A stretch of 64,000 nucleotides of DNA from Platynereis dumerilii (Eukaryota > Annelida > Polychaeta > Phyllodocida > Nereididae). The position numbers and the translations under genes are program-made. Location: contig JAPTHN010000001.1 in assembly GCA_026936325.1 (NCBI GenBank), positions 78,189,380-78,253,379 of the forward strand, read 5' to 3'. The notes under the pieces are model-generated. The model worked only from the letters and a program-made list of their open reading frames with translations, made no database searches and was not told the origin of the DNA. Position 1 is the first letter of the stretch, and each line of letters opens with the position of its first letter. Below are positions 37,356-49,875 of this stretch, one piece after another.

Positions 37356-37830
37356 CAGGGCTTTGGAGTCGGATAATAAGTGAACCGACTCCGACTCCCG
37401 ACTCCTTTGGCTTTCTGAAATCCGACCCCCGACTCCTTGGCTCTCCTGAATTATGACTCCGACTCCCGACTCCGCTTATTGGCGTTATTGAACACTAATA
37501 TTACATGGTTAACAGGGAAGAAAAATTTATTCTACAATGTTTTCATAGGATTATGTACATGAACACTTGTTTTGGAAGTTTTGTGTAAAATTTGGAATAA
37601 ATTTCACATTTTTTAAACTGATTTTTGTAAATTACATTAATTATTTTTAGGAGTCAGGAGTCAGTTATTTAATTTTCGACTCCAACTCTAGCTCCACCTG
37701 AAAATCAAAGTTCGACTGCGACTAAGACTCCATCCAAAAACACCCGACTCCACGACTCCAACTCCACGACTCCGACTCCACGACTCCGACTCCACGACTC
37801 CAACTCCACGACTCCGACTCCAAAGCCCTG
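37356..37830. mobile_element. 475 bp hAT-like MITE with GACTCC repeats
   Basis: The ends are CAGGGCTTTGGAGTCGGA and TCCGACTCCAAAGCCCTG, a perfect 18-base inverted repeat. Flanks are ATTAATAC (37348-37355) and CTTAATAC (37831-37838), an 8-bp duplication with one mismatch. Both subterminal regions are tandem GACTCC/ACGACTCC words. CAGGGC-type ends with an 8-bp duplication fit the hAT superfamily. Confidence 0.9.
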
Positions 37831-37884
37831 CTTAATACTGAAACATTTCAAAAAGATGCATGCTGTATAGTTATAGGTATGAAT

Positions 37885-38929
37885 TTAGTGCATGACTTTA
37901 AGCATAATGACCCCTATGACCTGTATCAATACGAACTGTTCTCAGACCCAGCATATTAATTAGACATTTAATGAAATGGCAATTGCACTTGAATTGCTTA
38001 TAATATTGCTCCTGTCCCGTATTGTAGCCATTTACAGTCCATAATTTCATATACTCACTTAAAGACGTGTCTCTTTTCAGTACAACCCTCACTTATCAGC
38101 TAATAATCAGTCTGGCATATGTCCAATAGATGCATATACATTGAATACCATTTTGCTTAAATTGTGATGAGACATATTCTATATACTCTTACACCAACGA
38201 ACTGAATTTTGATTCAAGACAATAAAAAAATCCAGAACACATTCAAACAAAGGAAACACGATTGTTTGTTTTACCTTTTGTTGAAAAGAAACATTTAGCA
38301 ATTTTGCACTTGTCTGACAAAGCAGCTACAGATATAATAATGGTTTTAATCAATAATGTTCAAGGATCTAGACTCTAAGCAATTTTGCACTTGTCTGACA
38401 AAGCAGCTACAGATATAATGATGGTTTTAATTTTAAAATAATGTTCAAGGATCTAGACTCTAGAACGAATCACAAAGGCAAACTTATTTATAACATCATC
38501 CTTATTGGATCTGAACGGATGCTATGCCCTAAAAGCCTCTGCTACGGGAAGCCAATTAGATATGGCAGCTCTATACCACAGCAATTATTGAATTAGGAGA
38601 GCTAGTGTGGTTTTATTAGGGTTCTTGGGGGCCAGCTTGACATTTGATCTGATATACTTAAACTACTTAATGAAGGTTGGGAACTCATATGCATTTTATC
38701 GAAAAGCCAGAATGACAGTCTTTTATAAGAACTGCATTACTCACACTAGCAACTAAAACCTTCAGGCCAGCTCAAATGGTAGAGAGTCATAAATTCGTAG
38801 CATTTCTGAAATGAGAAGAGAAAAAAGGCAAAAAGAAATAGAATAAAATATATATAAAGTTTGACCACAGGAAAGTGAATATTAACTTTTAATAAAATGA
38901 CTTTTAGAAAGGTTATATTATCGATAATG
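37885..38929. repeat. Tandem duplication, first copy (segments l and z)
   Basis: This copy matches 39151-40165 at a mid-90s or higher level by eye. It lacks ~67 bases near its start (between GACCTGTA and TCAATACG). It carries an extra ~82-base internal duplication at 38297-38462. The sequence holds array segment l (to ~38130) followed by segment z (38220-38700). Confidence 0.85.
38297..38462. repeat. Nested ~82-base direct duplication
   Basis: AGCAATTTTGCACTTGTCTG through GTTCAAGGATCTAGACTCT is present twice in a row, the second time with a small insertion (TTTTAAAATAATG). The second large copy at 39613-39695 has it only once, so this is a later event. Confidence 0.9.
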
Positions 38930-39150
38930 CTGAACTCATGCAATTCCAAATTTTTAAAAGGGAATAAATTTGTGCCACCAGAGAACAATTTTGGTTGAAA
39001 GTAGCAGGAGGACAGAAAAAGTCAATACGTCAATGATAAATGCAATTTCACCACTGATCGCCGGGGGGCTGTAGCAGGGCACAGCTCCCCCAGTTTTTTA
39101 TCAAGGGAGCTCATCTCCCCAAAGCTCCCCCTCCTCTATTTCCATCACTG
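38930..39150 (-). mobile_element. Truncated MITE fragment at the duplication junction
   Basis: Nearly identical to 20954-21175, with the same truncation point and the same ATTTCCATCACTG end. It lies exactly between the two tandem copies: GATAATG on its left is the end of the first copy, and CATGACTTTAGG on its right is the start of the second. Confidence 0.8.
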
Positions 39151-40165
39151 CATGACTTTAGGCACAATGACCCCATATGTCCTGTAATCTAAGTTTCTGT
39201 ATATTAAATTAGTATTTTAGATGCATGCACCTAATTTTTAAGCAAATCAATACGAACTGTTCTCAGACCCAGCATATTAATTAGACATTTAATGAAATGG
39301 CAATTGCACTTGAATTGCTTATTGCTCCTGTCCCGTATTGTAGCCATTTACAGTCCATAATTTCATATACTCACTTAAAGACGTGTCTCTTTTCAGTACA
39401 ACCCTCACTTATCAGCTAATAATCAGTCTGGCATATGTCCAATAGATGCATATACATTGAATAACATTTTGCTTAAATTGTGATGAGACATATTCTATAT
39501 ACTCTTACACCAACGAACTGAATTTTGATTCAAGACAATAAAAAAATCCAGAACACATTCAAACAAAGGAAACACGATTGTTTGTTTTACCTTTTGTTGA
39601 AAAGAAACATTTAGCAATTTTGCACTTGTCTGACAAAGCAGCTACAGATATAATAATGGTTTTAATTAATCATGTCAAGCTTCTAGACTCTAGAGCAGAT
39701 CACAAAGGCAAACTTATTTATAACATCATCCTTATTGGATCTGAACGGATGCTATGCCCTAAAAGCCTCTGCTATGGGAAGCCAATTAGATATGGCAGCT
39801 CTATACCACTGCAATTATTGAATTAGGAGAGCTAATGTGGTTTTATTAGGGTTCTTGGGGCCAGCTTGACATTTGATCTGATATACTTTAACTACTTAAT
39901 GAAGGTTGGGAATGCATATATGCATATTATCGAAAAGCTAGAGTGACAGTCTGTTATAAAAACTGCATTACTCACACTATCAACTAGAACCTTCAGGCCA
40001 GCTCAAATGGTAGAGAGTCATAAATTCGTAGCATTTCTGACATGAGAAGAGAAAAAAGGCAAAAAGAAATAGAATAAAATATATAAAAAGTTTGACCACC
40101 GGAAAGTGAATATTAACTTTTAATGAATTGACTTTCAGAAAGGTTATCGATAATGCTGCGAAAAC
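39151..40165. repeat. Tandem duplication, second copy (segments l and z)
   Basis: Keeps the fuller start (ATGCATGCACCTAATTTTTA) that links it to segment l at 5630 and 50130. It then follows the first copy almost base for base through AAAGGTTATCGATAATGCTG. Confidence 0.85.
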
Positions 40166-41277
40166 TTAAAAAAATGGAGACTCCCAAGCTGACGCAATGT
40201 ATGTCATACACATGGTCAAGGGACCAACTTCTATGATAATGGTTCTACTATTAAATAAGGGTGTCTGAAATGAGAAACAACAATTTGATTCACTGCTATT
40301 AGTGACATCTTGATACTTTGCATCAACAGGATTACAACTGTTGATGCATAGAAGAACTTAAGTTCTATTTTTGAAACATCAACAGGTTCACAAACGAAAG
40401 TAAGACAATTTACTACAACAGTGAAAGTTTCAACAACATCTACAAGATACGGTTATATTATGCAAAACAAAAATCTGATTTAGAAACATCTGCAAGATAA
40501 TGAGCATCTGGTTCAGACGAAATCTGATTCAAAAACACCTACATAACACTTTCTGGGGAAAAAAGGCAACATAACTAGTATCTGGCATACTATGTGCTTC
40601 ATCTGACAACATCCACAATGCGAAAGAAATCACTTTGAACAACATCTGCAATATAATTATTATAGACATTTCTGCATATTATCGTTTTTGTGCTACGCTT
40701 CATCCCAATACTGTGATGTCGAAATATTAATTAAATCCTTTTTTCCCCCCATTCAAATCGGAGATTTTTTCAGCAGTCTGTCACCCAAAACATCTTGGGT
40801 TTGTGGAGCACGCTCTTGTCTTGTAGAAGAGATGGCAGTGCATGACAGCCCGAAGTCCTAACAAATGGTGTCCAAATAGTTCCTAACCATGAGATACTAT
40901 TTGGTCGATATTTGATGTAGAAGAATGGCTGTCAAATAAAGAACATTTGAACTTTTGGAAACGTTCAGTAGAAAAGGTAGCTGGTTGCAGTTTTTTGATA
41001 TTTTGTGAGGGATATTGGCAAAGCATGGTGAAGGGAGTAGATATTCTGACAAAGACCTATTTTAGTGTCAGGCATGCAAAAAGCAGCCCGATTTGCTAAT
41101 TGGGCATGTAGAACTATTGGTTGTAACACACATCTTTCTTTTTTTGGCAGACACTGATCCTCAATGAGGTAATCCAATCACAAAGCCCTGTCTCCAGGCT
41201 CCTTATCCACAAAGTCACGTTAAAGGCAGATTTGCACAATGAGAAATATGAAGTTTCTGACTTCCTGTGCTCCCTGG

Positions 41278-43281
41278 GGGGGCCAGTCAAAATCTCCTTT
41301 TCCCTAAATCTACTTCTCCAAAATCTACGTCTGACAAAATCTACTTTTGACAAAATCTCCTTTTTTCTGTCAAAATCTACTTAATTTTACAAATATCTAC
41401 TTTTCCCAAAATCTACTTTTGGCAAAATCTCCTTCAAATTATTTATTCATTTTTTATTTAATTACTTTGATAAAATAATGTTTTAGTGATATATAATCCA
41501 TTAAAAACTTAAAGGAATAGACCAGAGCTCCTGGATAAGTCTTAATTACAACAAGTTTATACCATGATCAGAAGAGCAAATACAAGAATATGAATTACGT
41601 GAATGATTACATTGTGAGTAATCTTTCATGTATTTCACAATTACTTTTTATGGTAATTGACCGAAAAACCTCAGTAGGAATTGGAATTTTATACATATAT
41701 GGATTTTTTGGTTGGCCTCTGCAGCGATTTCTAATCTTTGAGAGGTCTTTTGTACCTAAACTTTTGAAACTTTATACTCCTAATGAGACATAACTTCAAA
41801 ATATTTTGGAAATAGAAGTCTGGGTCATAAATCGAAATTTGTCTTTAATTCACTTATCAGGCTTTTTCACCTGTATATTTAAATATATTTGCCCACAAAC
41901 TGATATTTTCATGACATAACTGTCACCCATTTTGAATTTGAATGCTAACTGCTGTTCTAACAATGGCTGTTGTCTTAATTGCAATTCAAACACTGGCAAT
42001 TATCTTAATTGCAATTCAAACACTAGCAATGCATTGTATATATTCTAAGAAATTGCAATTACTTAGACATATAGCATTCATATAACGTTCAAGAAATATT
42101 AATTTGCTTGTAAAGTTTACATCTTTTTTAAATTTCGATATTTTACTGCAAGTAAATAATGAAATGATAAATTCATCTGAACTAATAAATTTCAAGTAAA
42201 CAGAATCGTTTTTCACACTGAAATTGTCTTTGACTTACTAAGCAAGAGTAAGAGTAAATCAAATCTAAAATGGGTGCAATGTATGACAAGTTTCACTAAT
42301 TTCGTATTTCGCCATTTTACCTATTTATTTGACTAGCAGTTCACTTCAATCAATGATTTACTTAGTCATTTTACTTATTTAGGTATAGTCATTTAAATGA
42401 TTTAGTCAGTCATGTAGTTTGTTGATTTAATTAAGTTTCTTTAAAATTGGAGAACAAACGTGAATAGACAACGTGAATCATTTCAAAGAGCATAATCATT
42501 TCGGAATTTAAATACAAATTTGGCATTTAAGCTAATGTGTCTGAATAAGTAATAACAATCATTTGAATGAGTTAAAATGCGGTATTATACCTAGAATTAA
42601 TCACCCAGAGAATCTACTCAGTGGAATTATTTGGTTTATTCCGTAATATTTAAAACAGATCTATATAGGCATGCCAAATAAGCCAGATTTATTTGCAAAA
42701 TATTCGTTTCAGTCATTTTAGGAATGAGATACTACATTCCTTAATATGTATAATTATCAAAACATACTAACTTCAACGGATTTTAAAGAAGCAACTTTCT
42801 AATGATATTATGAAAAATTCAAATAATGTCATTTACTTGTCCAAAAAATGTCAAACTAGAGTCACTTAACAGTGTTGTATTCAAACTTATCTTTATTGCA
42901 TGGGATTGTATTTGTATTCATTTACTTTTGGCTCAATTGTATTTTATTCATATTTAAATGCGTGTATCTGCATTTGAACTCAAACCTGGTCTTTAGTGTG
43001 TTTTTTAAACTATTTTTAGCAAAAAAGATGTTAATTTTTTTATAACTTTAAGAAAAGTTAAGTTTTTTAAACATATAAAGGTAATGTAAAACTAGATTTA
43101 ACTAAATTAAGGTTTAAATAACTTTTTTTTTCTAAAGTAGATTTTGGAAAAAGGAGATTTTGGCAGAAGTAGATTTTGGCAAAATGAAGTAGATTTTGGT
43201 TTTCAAAAAAAGTAGATTTTGGTAGGAAAAGTAGATTATGGAAAAGTAGATTTTGGAAAAAGTAGATTTTGACTGGTATTC
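41278..43281. mobile_element. 2.0 kb element with tandem AAATCTACTTTT words at both ends
   Basis: It splits segment g of copy 3. CTCCCTGG occurs at 41270-41277 and again at 43282-43289, an 8-bp target duplication. CCAGTCAAAATCT begins at 41283 and its complement ends at 43276, each five bases inside the duplication. Some nine words like AAAATCTACTTTT or AAAATCTCCTTTT follow at 41285-41435, and about eight complements (AAGTAGATTTTGG) precede the right end at 43135-43270. The ~1.7 kb AT-rich centre has no frame above 67 codons. An 8-bp duplication suggests hAT, non-autonomous; the family is not recognised. Confidence 0.8.
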
Positions 43282-44219
43282 CTCCCTGGTAGTTGTCTCG
43301 TGAACATCAGCCTGAGCTACGGTGGTCTCCCATGTCCTTCAGTGCAGAGGTACATTTACCTAATTGCCATTGCTGGACACCCAGCAAATGCAAGACAAAT
43401 GATTAGGTTTGAGGATTGTGTTTGGCAATGCAATGTATACTATGAATATTGAGTAGTGCTGACTTCAGCAATCACCTTGGTTCAACAACCTTCAGACTGG
43501 CTCCTCCTCGTCAAGTCTGAGAGTCATTACCAGCCAACTCTTTTGTATTGTCTATTTGGTGTATGAAATGGTCAAAGAAAAATATCTTATAGTTCCAAGG
43601 ACAGACTCATCTTGTAGGTAATATTAGAACCAGAAAACAACAGGAGTTAATTATAGATAAACATATTTACTTAAACAATCCCTCTTTTCCGCTTTTTATT
43701 TTTCAAAACACAAGTATACCTGTATTCAGGCAGTTTCATTTCTTTTCATATAACATCATCTGGTGATTGTCTCTGTGCAAAGCAGTTTCTGTTGCCACCT
43801 TCAACAATGACCTCGCTGGCATTGTCCTATTATCCTGATAATAACTCCTTGTTTGACTCCAATTAGCTGAAAGTTTTAGGAGATTGTCCACTTTGCTTTG
43901 ACATTGCATTGCAAGAGAGAACAATAAAGAACAAGTTATAGATTGGCTTGTCTAGAAGACACCTCTTGAACAAGTTGTAGACTGGCTTGTCTGGAAGGCA
44001 CCTTCTTGCACAAAACTGCTATAAGGTCGTACATAGACAGATGACAAGTGAACTTGACCTTCTGAAATGGAAATGGTCGGTTTCTATTCACCAACACAAA
44101 TACTGATTGTGCAAGTTGCTAACAGCTTTTGTTGAGAAGATCCTTGAAGTTATTAAATGCAAGTGTCTGCCGACAAATTTATTTGCCAAAAACAATGCTT
44201 TATGTAAACATGTTGCCAT

Positions 44220-44459
44220 CAGTTATGGAAATGGGGGGAGCTTGGGGTCAGAAAACCGGGGGAGATCTTCCCTGCTAGGGCTCCCCCAATGATCAGCGGT
44301 GAAAATACTATTTCCTGTTCACTTCAGGTAGTACTACTAGCAGCCAAAATTGCACTTTGGCGGCAGGAATTCTTTTCCTTTTAAGAATTTTGAATGGCGA
44401 GCCATTGCCACACCAGCCAAGACTGCTCCCCTTACAAAAATCTTCCATTTCCATCACTG
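44220..44459. mobile_element. 240 bp hAT-like MITE (complete), CAGTTATGGAAAT ends
   Basis: The ends CAGTTATGGAAAT and ATTTCCATCACTG are inverted with one mismatch. The flanks GTTGCCAT (44212-44219) and GTTGTCAT (44460-44467) are an 8-bp duplication with one mismatch. It interrupts segment j. The interior has GGGGGAG/CTCCCCC blocks. Truncated relatives in reverse orientation lie at 20954-21175 and 38930-39150. Confidence 0.85.
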
Positions 44460-44942
44460 GTTGTCATTGAATCAGACACATCTCTATAGTAATTCTTTAT
44501 CCTCATATCTTATGCCTATGTTAATACAATCATTGCAGATCAAGAGTTCTTTGTTGCTAAATGTTGCATTCGATTAATGACCCTTGTTATTCTTAGAATA
44601 TTCATAAAAACATTTGTAATGGTGTGTTTAGAAAGGAACAGGTATGAAAAGAACATGCCATCAACTCATTTACTATGAGCAAGCATTTTTCACAAACAAA
44701 AGTTGGACTGATGAGCAATGAGACTGAGAGATCAAAGGGGCTGACGGTATCTCCTTTTAGTGTCAGCCATTATGTTCCATTTGCGCAACACAGATAATCG
44801 ACTTCATATCCATTTATAATGACACACAGGCATGTTACTGAATATTGCCAAAGATGTAAGTAATAAATCTTTTACCATCTTCAATTCTTCATTCATCTCA
44901 AATCAGGCTGAATTAAATTAAAGGATAATGCAGAGTTTGTTA

Positions 44943-45540
44943 TGGGAGACCGGGGTAGGTTGTGCCGCGGGGTAAGTTGTGCCGCCCACTGTTGGGGTGA
45001 ACTGAAGAAATGGGTACAGAAGACAATGCTGCCCATATATACCCACTTGGTCAACATCATTAGGCAACAAGAAAAAAACTACCAAATATAATTGTATGAA
45101 AAGCTACACTCATAAATTCAATTTTGTTGCTGAAAACTTGAAGTGCCGAGGACTAACATTCGTGTTTCTCAGTCATTTGGTATTTGTAATAAGATGATGT
45201 CCCTCAGCTAGGATGGAGTTAGAGGTATATCTAGGCATCTGTGTTGTCAGATTTCATCTTGCATTGTTTGTTAATTTTTGACAACCTGTTTTATCCAAAA
45301 AATCAATTTGGTGTAAGTTGTGCCGTTTCGATCGGGGTGAGTTGTGCCAATGGTATGACATAGGATTTAATTTTTTACTCATCTTTTTTTGTCTTCATTT
45401 GACGCAAGGCCTAAACATGTTGTGAAATAACACACTGAAAGGAACATGTGTTAAAAGTGTTATACCACCCTATAAATAATAAATAATTCTAGTTTTTGCA
45501 GCATTTTTAATTTTTGCATAAAATAGCTCATAAATGTTTG
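44943..45540. mobile_element. TA-flanked GGGAGACCGGGG element, TAAGTTGTGCCG type, right end lost
   Basis: TA at 44941-44942 is followed by TGGGAGACCGGGGTAGGTTG, then GGGGTAAGTTGTGCCGCC. The words GGTGTAAGTTGTGCCG and GGGGTGAGTTGTGCCAA recur at 45310-45355. The expected complementary right end is not found before array segment k resumes near 45560, so the right part is deleted or decayed. No coding frame. It sits where copy 2 reads uninterrupted. Confidence 0.65.
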
Positions 45541-45834
45541 ATAAGTTTCATGTACTCAGCACAAAGAAGTGAAGAGTTATGGATTACCTTAGACTGGTCA
45601 TCTTCACATCTCTTCATCAGGCTTGCCTCAAGCACTGTCAAGCAGATATCAACGAACATTAAACAGTGGAAACAACATTGAACTATATGTATGATACAGG
45701 CATTGTTAACCAATAGCTTCTTTCCCATCAAAACCATGTAAAGAAGTATGTAAATCAGTTTTGAATGACTTACTGCTAAAGTCTTCATTATACTCTTTTT
45801 GTAAAGAAGTATTCAGATCAATTTTGAATGACTT

Positions 45835-45940
45835 ACTGCAATTGATGGATGGATGGATGATTGGGGCTTTACGTCCTGTATTTATGCACTTGGTAGGCTA
45901 ATTAGGACAGGAGGAGGACACGGCAATGAGGACTTACTGC
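45835..45940 (-). mobile_element. Probable SINE 3' tail
   Basis: On the minus strand the sequence reads TTAGCCTACCAAGTGC, then CAGGACGTAAAGCCCCAATC and tandem ATCC units. A CGTAAA-plus-simple-repeat end is typical of SINE tails. Flanking sequence GACTTACTGCAATTGA/GACTTACTGCAATTG occurs on both sides (about 45829-45844 and 45929-45943) as a likely 15-base target duplication. Confidence 0.55.
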
Positions 45941-46194
45941 AATTGAAATATGGAACATCTTATGAAACTATTTCACACATGATGTAGGACCAGTGTGTAC
46001 ATATGGTTGAACTAGGGCCAATATGATGAAATACGTGAATAATAATCACGAGCTGTTTGGGGCACATTATTTTGTTACTATGCATATGTTGTAGAAACTT
46101 GCACCTTCCTTTCAAGCCATTTATAATGAAATTATCATTGAAAATCTTCAGCATCTGACTGAAATAAACTTAGCTATTTCACTGACTCACCGCT

Positions 46195-46315
46195 CCCCCT
46201 TATAATCACTATAGTAATAACCTCTATACTAGACATTGCCGGAGCAGGGTTTGAACACGCATCGACTGCACACAGGGTAGACATCCTTATCACTGTGCTA
46301 TGGAACCTCAAATAA
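46195..46315 (-). mobile_element. SINE remnant in segment k of copy 3
   Basis: The minus strand reads GAGGTTCCATAGCACAGTG, then about 40 bases later GTGTTCAAACCCTGCTCCGG. This corresponds to the A- and B-box part of the SINE at 19578-19752 and lies at the same place in the unit. The tail is missing. Confidence 0.5.
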
Positions 46316-47951
46316 GAACAAACTCAAGGATCATACAATTCTTTTGGTTTCCCTCAAATATGGCCAGAGTTACAGGTTACTGCAATTTCAAGAAGTATGA
46401 GTTTCTGTAATATGACAGTGAAACGTAGCAAATATAGTCCATGTGATTGGTGGAGGCACTGGATTACATAGCATAAATCTAATTTGAATAGCATGAAACG
46501 TATTTCAAGGCCAGTTGACGTGTCTGGTGGTCAGTTTAACTGTCAGTTTTCAGCTGCTAATCTTATCCATTTATCAAACTCAGTTGCTCACTGAAGCAGA
46601 ATGTTATGTTTTTCATACCTTCCTACGTTCAACTGAGAGATTTGTGGGACGTTTCATTGCTTATCAACCAATCAGTAAAGCTGAATATGCTACGTGGATA
46701 TTGAGAAAACTAACCAGAGAAACTCATACTTCTTGAAATTGCAGTAATACAATTGAACCAAACAACACAAGCAGAAAAGGCAAGAAACAACCTCGCAAGG
46801 AGTTTATTGAACATTAGAATGATTGACATTGTGGTGAGAGACCGAGTGAGAAGAAAGGAGTATGTTTATGTCAATAGTTATGGCTAAGAAAGAAGTTGCA
46901 TGCTGCCAGATGAGTGGAAGGACCTGTTTGTCTGAATGATATGGCCAAAGTGAGCCTGAAAATGTGAAATATGGATTGGAGCTGTCAAACTAGAGAGCTG
47001 CCTGAGATGAATAGTGAGGTGGAGGTCATTAGGTCACATCAACAATAAGTGAGGGTCATTCAATCACATTAAGGGCATCCAGAAAGTGAGGGGCCAGATG
47101 CCCTCTCGGGCCCCTATTCTGGCCAGAGGCTATTATAACCCAGAAATGACCCTTACTAATGACCATTTTCATTACAGAGTTCTGCACTATACGTATTAGC
47201 TTGGTAGGATTTACAACTGCTTACGAAATGTATACGCACATATTTTTCACCCAAATTTTTACATTTTTATTTTAGTATGAAAAACAGCACCCTTCAGGAA
47301 GTTCTGTTATTTCAATCAGTGAGGTCAGGGGAAGGAAATCAATGGGACCTTTGGGCAAATGGGATACTGAAATGCAGTAATAAAGTCAAGATTCTGAGAT
47401 TAAAAGAAACCTCATCCAGGATCTTTGAGGTATAAAGGCATACACGTCATGCCTTTCAAGGAGCTTTTAATCCTACGCAGATTACAAAATCTATTATCCA
47501 AAACTTTCTTGGTTATAAACATTTTCAATGCATTCGAGTGATTCAGAACATCCTGACACAGTATATTAATGATTAGGTACAAGTCTTTATTTTAAGATAT
47601 AAATGTCCTTTGAAAAGAAACATGTTGCCAGGACATGCGCACATAGAGTATGCACTCAGTAGGCTGACATTTAAAGTAACTTTTTTTAACTTTCAAAACA
47701 GGAGTCAATGGATTAAATCACCGTGCACTGTTAGTCACTGGTTTACTGTTGTTGTTAAAATGAGTTTCAAGATCAACAGCTCCAGAAATTGCCCTAAACT
47801 ATTGCAATTTTGCACAGTGTATCTATGAAATTCAACAGTAATGTGATTTATGTAACACAATTTTAGCCTCATAATTTTCAGCAGGACAATATAGAAAATG
47901 TGTTATCAAATGATCTGCAGTACAATTTTATGCAATTAGCGATGACAAGTA

Positions 47952-49875
47952 GGGGAAACGTGGGCACAGTGAATCGGAAAAGTTTATTTTTGCCATATCT
48001 CAAAGATTTATAATAATATTTTCTATAGAAATGGTTTTAGGGAAAGATATAAGTGTAAAGTAAAAATGCATGCTCAAAAAATAATAGAATAGAACCTCTT
48101 CTGATTTCAAAGATATATTCTTCAGAATGAAGAACAAAAAATGGATTCACTGTACAGCGAATCAGTGCTCGGGGCACTGTGAATCAAAAGCCACTAATTT
48201 TCAGAAAAATAAAATTGGAAATTGGAACTAATTTTTCTAATGGCTGAATATTCCTTACAATATTTCCTGTTCAAAAACATGCTTTTAAGGTGGCTGGATA
48301 CTCGTGAACTTTCTAAGATAGGTTTCTATAAAATAGTTTAAAATGATCCAAAATATAGTTTATAGCAAGGATATGTAAACAAAAGTGGTCGCTACCAGCC
48401 TTACTTTCAAAATATTTGAGGTTATGTAAAAGAAAGTCAGTCCATGCAAACCTGAAAAACTCAATTTTTTTCTTAATTTTTTTACTGTGAAGTTTTCCCT
48501 GCCATTCAGTGGCCATTCATCCTATGTTATTAAATGAAGCATGGAATTAAAGAGGAAAGGTTGATGGAAAAGCTGACCCACATTCCATAGAAATATATTT
48601 AGTTTCAAGAACTTTTCCAGGGATTCGGAACTTAAGTTTCAATTTTGAAAATTAAATATTTTTTATGAACCATAATGCAAAAAAAAATGACGAGATAGAA
48701 TTCCTTATTTCTTTGTCATTTGCTTCCAAATAAAGTGAGGAACAATATAATGATACAGACATATGGCCCAACGGGCCTGGATATTGATACAAAAATGTAT
48801 TTATGTCACAGAGTCATTTTTGAGAAATTAGACATGCCTGCAGAAATTTCTACTGAGATTAGAGAACTGAAAGTCTGTCAGATTATAGTATTCGTCATAG
48901 CGCATCTAATGCTCCAAACGGGAAGTCTCTAACCACAATAGAAGTGGCGCAAATGGCAAACGAAGCGGCCGTCGCATGGAATTTTCAGAATTATAAAAAA
49001 GATGACAAAGAAGTGTCAGCAGAATGGTGACGCTACCATAGGGCCTGCCGGGCTGCGCGAAAATATGTGCAGGTGACGTAATTTCATGGGCAGCAAGCCA
49101 CCTTAATTCCAGTGGATAGCAATTTACGTTCTTGAACGCATATGGCGTCAACTGTCACAGGTGCAATCTTCAATATACCCTCTTGAAAGTGCTTTTTGCA
49201 AGAAGTTTCTAATGTTACAATGGAGGACATAATTAATGATTCACTGTGCCCCGATCCACTGTTCCCCGCATGACTACTTTTCACATAATTCACCATATTT
49301 CGCCAGTTTGATCCACATGTTCTCGATTCACCTGGTAATTATTTCAATTAGATGTTCCTGTGACACATATTTCAATTGCAGGGAATAATTCAAAGAATTT
49401 CTTTACTCTTTAAAAAATAAGACATTCTAAAATTTCCAGGTTTTCAACCTAAAAATCGTATTTCGCCTCATAGTGTCCAAACGGTATATGTTTTATCAAA
49501 TGTCTCACCTGATTAAGTTGAGTGCTCCTAAAATACATCAAACATATAAAAAATATATTGAAATATTTCTATTCAGCATCCCAGGAAGTATATTGATTCA
49601 TTGTGTAATGCGATTCACTGTGCCCTGTTCGGCCATAGGCGTACGGCACGCGCGAAATTTGGGGGGGCGAGGGACATTTGCCCGAATTTCAAGATTTAGT
49701 TTTAGTACCATTTCAAATGAAATTGGCTAGAAATCATTAATTTTTAATAGTGTTTATTTAATCATCTGCCCAAATTTTTCAGCCTTTTTTGCCCGAATCT
49801 TACAGTTTCCCAAACTTTTGGGGGGCGACTGCCCCCCCTGCCCCCCCCCTCCGATACGCCTATGCCTGTTCCTCC
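47952..49875. mobile_element. TA-flanked cap element, CACAGTGAATC type, carrying a nested hAT MITE
   Basis: TA at 47950-47951 is followed by GGGGAAACGTGGGCACAGTG. The right end, read around the nested MITE, is CACTGTGCCC(Y)GTTCCTCC followed by TA at 49876-49877. The word GGCACTGTGAATC recurs near 48172, and GATTCACTGTGCCCC near 49240. The element separates array segments k and l of copy 3. The longest frames inside (about 80 codons) overlap in different frames and show no transposase motif. Confidence 0.75.
49632..49864. mobile_element. 233 bp hAT-like MITE nested in the right end of the preceding element
   Basis: Left CCATAGGCGTACGG and right CCGATACGCCTATG are inverted. Flanking CCTGTTCG (49624-49631) and CCTGTTCC (49865-49872) form an 8-bp duplication with one mismatch. 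Removing the duplication restores the expected end of the host element. The interior carries GGGGGGG and CCCCCCC runs and two CCCGAAT words. Confidence 0.85.

Noticed and set aside
41285-41435. CRISPR-like array of short repeated words
   Set aside because: Words are contiguous with no unique spacers, mirrored at the other end of an insertion, and the DNA is eukaryotic.
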